From positions 1,077,001-1,141,000 of the forward strand of contig NZ_CP119392.1 in NCBI RefSeq assembly GCF_029224025.1: a stretch of DNA of 64,000 nt, written 5' to 3'. Position numbers and translations under genes: made by a program. The notes under the pieces are model-generated. The model did no database searches and was not told where the DNA came from. It was given only the letters and a program-made list of their open reading frames with translations. This document shows positions 63,901 through 64,000 of this stretch, piece by piece. Numbering within the stretch: position 1 is the stretch's first letter; each line of letters opens with the position of its first letter. This stretch comes from Rhodanobacter sp. AS-Z3 (GTDB lineage: Bacteria; Pseudomonadota; Gammaproteobacteria; Xanthomonadales; Rhodanobacteraceae).

Positions 63901-64000
63901 TCAGTCGAACAGATCCGCCTGTGCCTGGTAACTGTCCGCGTCGATGAAGCCGGACAAGCCCACGCCGACCAGCCGATAGCGGCTGTCGGCGGGGCGCTCG
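63901..64000 (-). CDS. dinB: DNA polymerase IV (partial, C-terminal end only)
   Basis: The minus strand from the window edge encodes ERPADSRYRLVGVGLSGF followed by a linker and the ending QADLFD, then stop at 63901-63903. The RLVGVGLSGF strand of the little-finger domain and the DLF-type C-terminal beta-clamp-binding motif match DinB (error-prone Y-family polymerase). Only the last 32 residues or so are in the window, so the assignment rests on these two features. Confidence 0.65.
   Translation of the reverse strand, partial: ERPADSRYRLVGVGLSGFIDADSYQAQADLFD

Overview
The window reads as high-GC chromosome from a gammaproteobacterium of the Xanthomonadales (Lysobacterales), most likely a Rhodanobacteraceae member such as Rhodanobacter or Dyella. 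The pointers are the kinds of proteins encoded (DUF3667, DUF6491, the Grx4 fusion, the fused ABC permease/M1 peptidase, a Xanthomonas-style TonB receptor) and REP palindromes built on GTAGGAGCGCAC. This is inferred from recognisable proteins, not from a database search. I see no rRNA, tRNA, CRISPR array, prophage or complete insertion sequence.

Layout. 1-9.5 kb: a Tet-type MFS pump (runs off the window), an M49-like metallopeptidase lipoprotein, an alpha/beta hydrolase overlapping ferrochelatase, a SYLF lipid-binding protein, the complete tatABC translocase and priA, with a DnaA-box cluster upstream of priA. 9.9-17.6 kb: DUF3667 membrane protein, MATE pump, SppA, a small lipoprotein, an SDR, a DegV protein and a short AMP nucleosidase. 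17.8-25.2 kb: a large TonB-dependent receptor, a monothiol glutaredoxin fused to a cysteine-less A-type domain, an SGNH hydrolase, an AlaA-like aminotransferase and RsgA. 25.3-32 kb: a DUF1704/QEGLA metallopeptidase, malic enzyme MaeB and pyruvate dehydrogenase E1 (AceE), which together form a malate-pyruvate-acetyl-CoA segment. 32-49.5 kb: transporters, GST, an amidinotransferase-fold hydrolase, many small exported proteins, an MscS channel, and an ABC system whose 1200-residue permease ends in an M1 aminopeptidase. 49.8-54 kb: aceF-mscS-lpdA, so E2 and E3 lie about 18 kb from E1. 54.2-57.4 kb: a glycine-zipper protein and a Spy/CpxP-like gene divergent from an OmpR-type regulator/histidine kinase pair. 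57.4-59.3 kb: a repeat-bounded island. 59.3-64 kb: an ECF sigma factor with a putative membrane partner, a TRIC-type channel, NatAB-like ABC exporter genes and the end of dinB.

The most unusual region is 57.43-59.34 kb. One gene of visibly lower GC, with a G9 tract at its ribosome-binding site, is enclosed by two inverted copies of an approximately 260-nt element that can fold into six successive hairpins. The stem sequences differ between the copies but remain paired, and the loops stay TTC or TCC. REP palindromes sit outside both copies, again in opposite orientation. At two places in the window a REP palindrome supplies the UAG stop codon of the adjoining gene.
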